Source of the DNA: Mesorhizobium sp. B2-7-2
Lineage (GTDB): Bacteria; Pseudomonadota; Alphaproteobacteria; Rhizobiales; Rhizobiaceae
DNA length: 64,000 nucleotides
Assembly (NCBI RefSeq): GCF_006440775.1
Contig: NZ_VFTZ01000016.1
Location: 92,724-156,723, forward strand
Reading direction: 5' to 3'
In this document: piece by piece, positions 62,385 to 64,000 of the stretch
Numbering within the stretch: position 1 is the first letter of the stretch
Layout of the letters: each line of letters begins with the position of its first letter
Notes under the pieces: model-generated
Told to the model about the DNA's origin: nothing
The model's input: the letters and a program-made list of their open reading frames with translations, nothing else
The model's database searches: none
Program-made: the position numbers and the translations under genes

Positions 62385-63917
62385 ATGGCGATGACGGCGG
62401 ACCAGCTTCCCGACGATCCGGATGCGCTGAAGGCGATGGTGCTGGCGCGCGACGTCGAGAACGCCCGGTTGATCCAGATCATCAAGGAATTGCAGCGCCA
62501 CCGCTTCGGCCGTCGTGCTGAGACGCTGCCGGAAGACCAGCTGCTGCTGGGACTTGAAGAAGCCGAGCAGATCGAGGCGGCCGGCGAGGAGGAGAACGAA
62601 CAGGCTGCTCCCATGGAGCGTCAGGCGCGTGTCACCAAGCGTCGGGCGAACCGCGGTGCGTTGCCACCCCATCTGCCACGCACGGATATGGTGGTCGACA
62701 TCGAGGACCATGCCTGCCCGTGCTGCCGCAATGACTTGCATCGGATCGGCGAGGACGTAAGCGAGCGGCTCGACATCGTTCCGGCGCAGCTGCGTGTGAT
62801 CGTCGTGCGCCGACCCAAATATGCCTGCCGAGCCTGCGAAGACGTGATCGTTCAGGCTCCCGCGCCCGCCCGGCTGATCGAAGGCGGCCTGCCGACCGAG
62901 GCGACGGTTGCCCAGGTTCTGGTCTCCAAATATGCCGACCACCTGCCGCTGTATCGCCAGGCGCAGATCTACGCCCGGCAGGGCATCAATCTCGACCGCT
63001 CGACACTCGCCGACTGGGTTGGCCGTGCCGCCTGGCACCTGCGTCCGGTTCACGAACGGCTGCTGGCGAAGCTGAAGTCCTCGCCAAAGCTCTTCGCCGA
63101 CGAGACCACGGCGCCGGTGCTCGATCCCGGTCGCGGCAAAACGAAGACCGGCCAGCTCTGGGCCTATGCCCGCGATGATCGGCCATGGGACGGAGCCGAT
63201 CCGCGCGGCGTCGCCTATGTCTACGCGCCCGACCGCAAAGCTGAGCGTCCGATCGCTCATCTCGCGGGCTTCACAGGAATCCTGCAGGTGGACGGCTATG
63301 GCGGCTATCGCGTGCTCGCCGACAAGAGCGGCGTGACGCTCGCCTTCTGCTGGGCGCACGTGCGCCGGCGCTTCTACGAACTCGCCGCGGCCGGTCCCGC
63401 GCCAATCGCCTGCGAGGCGCTGAGACAGATCGCCGAACTTTATCGCATCGAAGACGACATCCGTGGACGATCGGCGGAGCAGCGTCGTGCCGTGCGCCAG
63501 GAAAAGAGCCTGCCGATCACCGTCGCTCTCGAGCCCTGGCTGCGCGAGAAGCTCGGGCTGATCAGCCAGAAGACCAAGCTCGCCGAGGCAATCCGCTACA
63601 CGCTGTCGCGTTGGGAAGGCCTCTCGCGCTTCCTCGATGATGGCCGCATCGAGATCGATAGCAACACTGTTGAACGCTCGATCCGTCCTATCGCGCTAAA
63701 CCGCAAGAATGCACTCTTTGCCGGATCGGACGGCGGCGCCGAGCACTGGGCCGTCGTCGCTTCGCTAATCGAAACCTGCAAACTCAACGGCGTCGAGCCC
63801 CTCGGCTATCTCGCCGATGTCCTCACCAGGATCGTCAATGGCCACCCGAACAGCCAGATCGACGACCTCTTGCCATGGGCCTACATCCAGGCTCACGAAC
63901 TCAGCGCAGTGGCCTGA
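62385..63917 (+). CDS. tnpC: IS66 transposase TnpC
   Basis: A 510-residue DDE transposase, full length. An N-terminal leucine-zipper-like part and RFGRRAE box are followed by a zinc-binding segment (CPCCRNDLHRIGEDV), the DDE core (FADETTAPVLDPG; LQVDGYGGYRVLAD; DSNTVERSIRPIALNRKN) and the IS66 C-terminal domain (WAVVASLIETCKLNGVEPLG). It appears intact, so the element may still be mobile. Confidence 0.96.
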   Translation: MAMTADQLPDDPDALKAMVLARDVENARLIQIIKELQRHRFGRRAETLPEDQLLLGLEEAEQIEAAGEEENEQAAPMERQARVTKRRANRGALPPHLPRTDMVVDIEDHACPCCRNDLHRIGEDVSERLDIVPAQLRVIVVRRPKYACRACEDVIVQAPAPARLIEGGLPTEATVAQVLVSKYADHLPLYRQAQIYARQGINLDRSTLADWVGRAAWHLRPVHERLLAKLKSSPKLFADETTAPVLDPGRGKTKTGQLWAYARDDRPWDGADPRGVAYVYAPDRKAERPIAHLAGFTGILQVDGYGGYRVLADKSGVTLAFCWAHVRRRFYELAAAGPAPIACEALRQIAELYRIEDDIRGRSAEQRRAVRQEKSLPITVALEPWLREKLGLISQKTKLAEAIRYTLSRWEGLSRFLDDGRIEIDSNTVERSIRPIALNRKNALFAGSDGGAEHWAVVASLIETCKLNGVEPLGYLADVLTRIVNGHPNSQIDDLLPWAYIQAHELSAVA

Positions 63918-64000
63918 GAACATCGCTCTGATGTCCGCTGTCAAGGTTTGGAACGCAGAAGGTCGCCCGATCCGAGGAACGGCTGCTCATTCTGATGAGC

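Larger units (their letters stand above)
61443..64000 (+). mobile_element. IS66 family insertion sequence, right end outside window
   Basis: The left end begins GTAAGCGCTGTTCTGGTGGC at 61443, the GTAAGCG terminus usual for IS66. It carries tnpA, tnpB and tnpC in order. No matching GCGCTTAC right end is present before 64000, so the terminal repeat lies just beyond the window. The 8 bases before it (CGATAACT, 61435-61442) should be the target duplication. Confidence 0.9.

Noticed and set aside
61647..63359. 570-codon minus-strand frame opposite IS66 genes
   Set aside because: It is antisense to tnpB and tnpC, which carry all IS66 signatures.

Overview
The window looks like chromosomal DNA of a GC-rich alphaproteobacterium, most likely of the order Hyphomicrobiales (rhizobia and relatives). 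The evidence is a fixNOQP/fixGHIS-type cbb3 oxidase cluster with an fnrN-like regulator and hemN beside it, IalB and SapC family genes, and a rhizobial-style conjugation module with the order traG-copG-trbBCDEJLFGI-DUF2274. The genus cannot be fixed from the sequence. Neither rRNA nor tRNA genes nor a CRISPR array were seen.

Layout. (1) 1-7441: a giant autotransporter whose 5' end lies outside the window, followed by SapC-like and IalB-like genes that overlap each other by 4 nt. (2) 7468-8811: an island scar holding head-to-head relics of a serine recombinase and a P4-type tyrosine integrase, ACCGTC repeats and a short sequence like the 3' end of guaA. (3) 8812-17819: an unusual set of predicted exported proteins, namely a small cytochrome c, a one-heme protein, a trypsin-like protease, an exported helical-repeat protein overlapping a tyrosinase, an uncharacterised protein and a two-heme protein. 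I know of no described system with this composition, and it is the best candidate for an undescribed one. (4) 17990-21600: decayed DNA (recombinase, small-gene and LacI-like relics) around an intact UbiH/UbiM-type hydroxylase.

(5) 21580-32391: the low-oxygen respiration block. On the minus strand, ccoNOQP (cbb3 oxidase) runs into ccoGHIS (copper delivery and assembly), next to an fnrN-type oxygen sensor and a divergent hemN. Three FNR/FixK-like boxes fit one oxygen-controlled regulon. The conserved N-terminus of hemN is out of frame with any usable start codon.

(6) 32524-56484: conjugation and maintenance genes of an integrative conjugative element: the trb type IV secretion genes, the coupling protein TraG, a relaxase with lytic transglycosylase and TraF-like peptidase, an AlpA-like regulator, DUF736, ParB-like, DUF2958 and ArdC-like proteins, and a DsbA-like thiol protein. 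A complete GlmS/NodM-type gene sits between traG and the relaxase as cargo. (7) 56845-64000: a decaying edge with an integrase fragment that has lost its catalytic tyrosine, an exported ClpP-fold protein, a broken SRAP (YedK/HMCES) gene, a Swt1-like HEPN protein, and the C-terminal part of what may be a defence-type reverse transcriptase, cut off by an IS66 element that runs out of the window.
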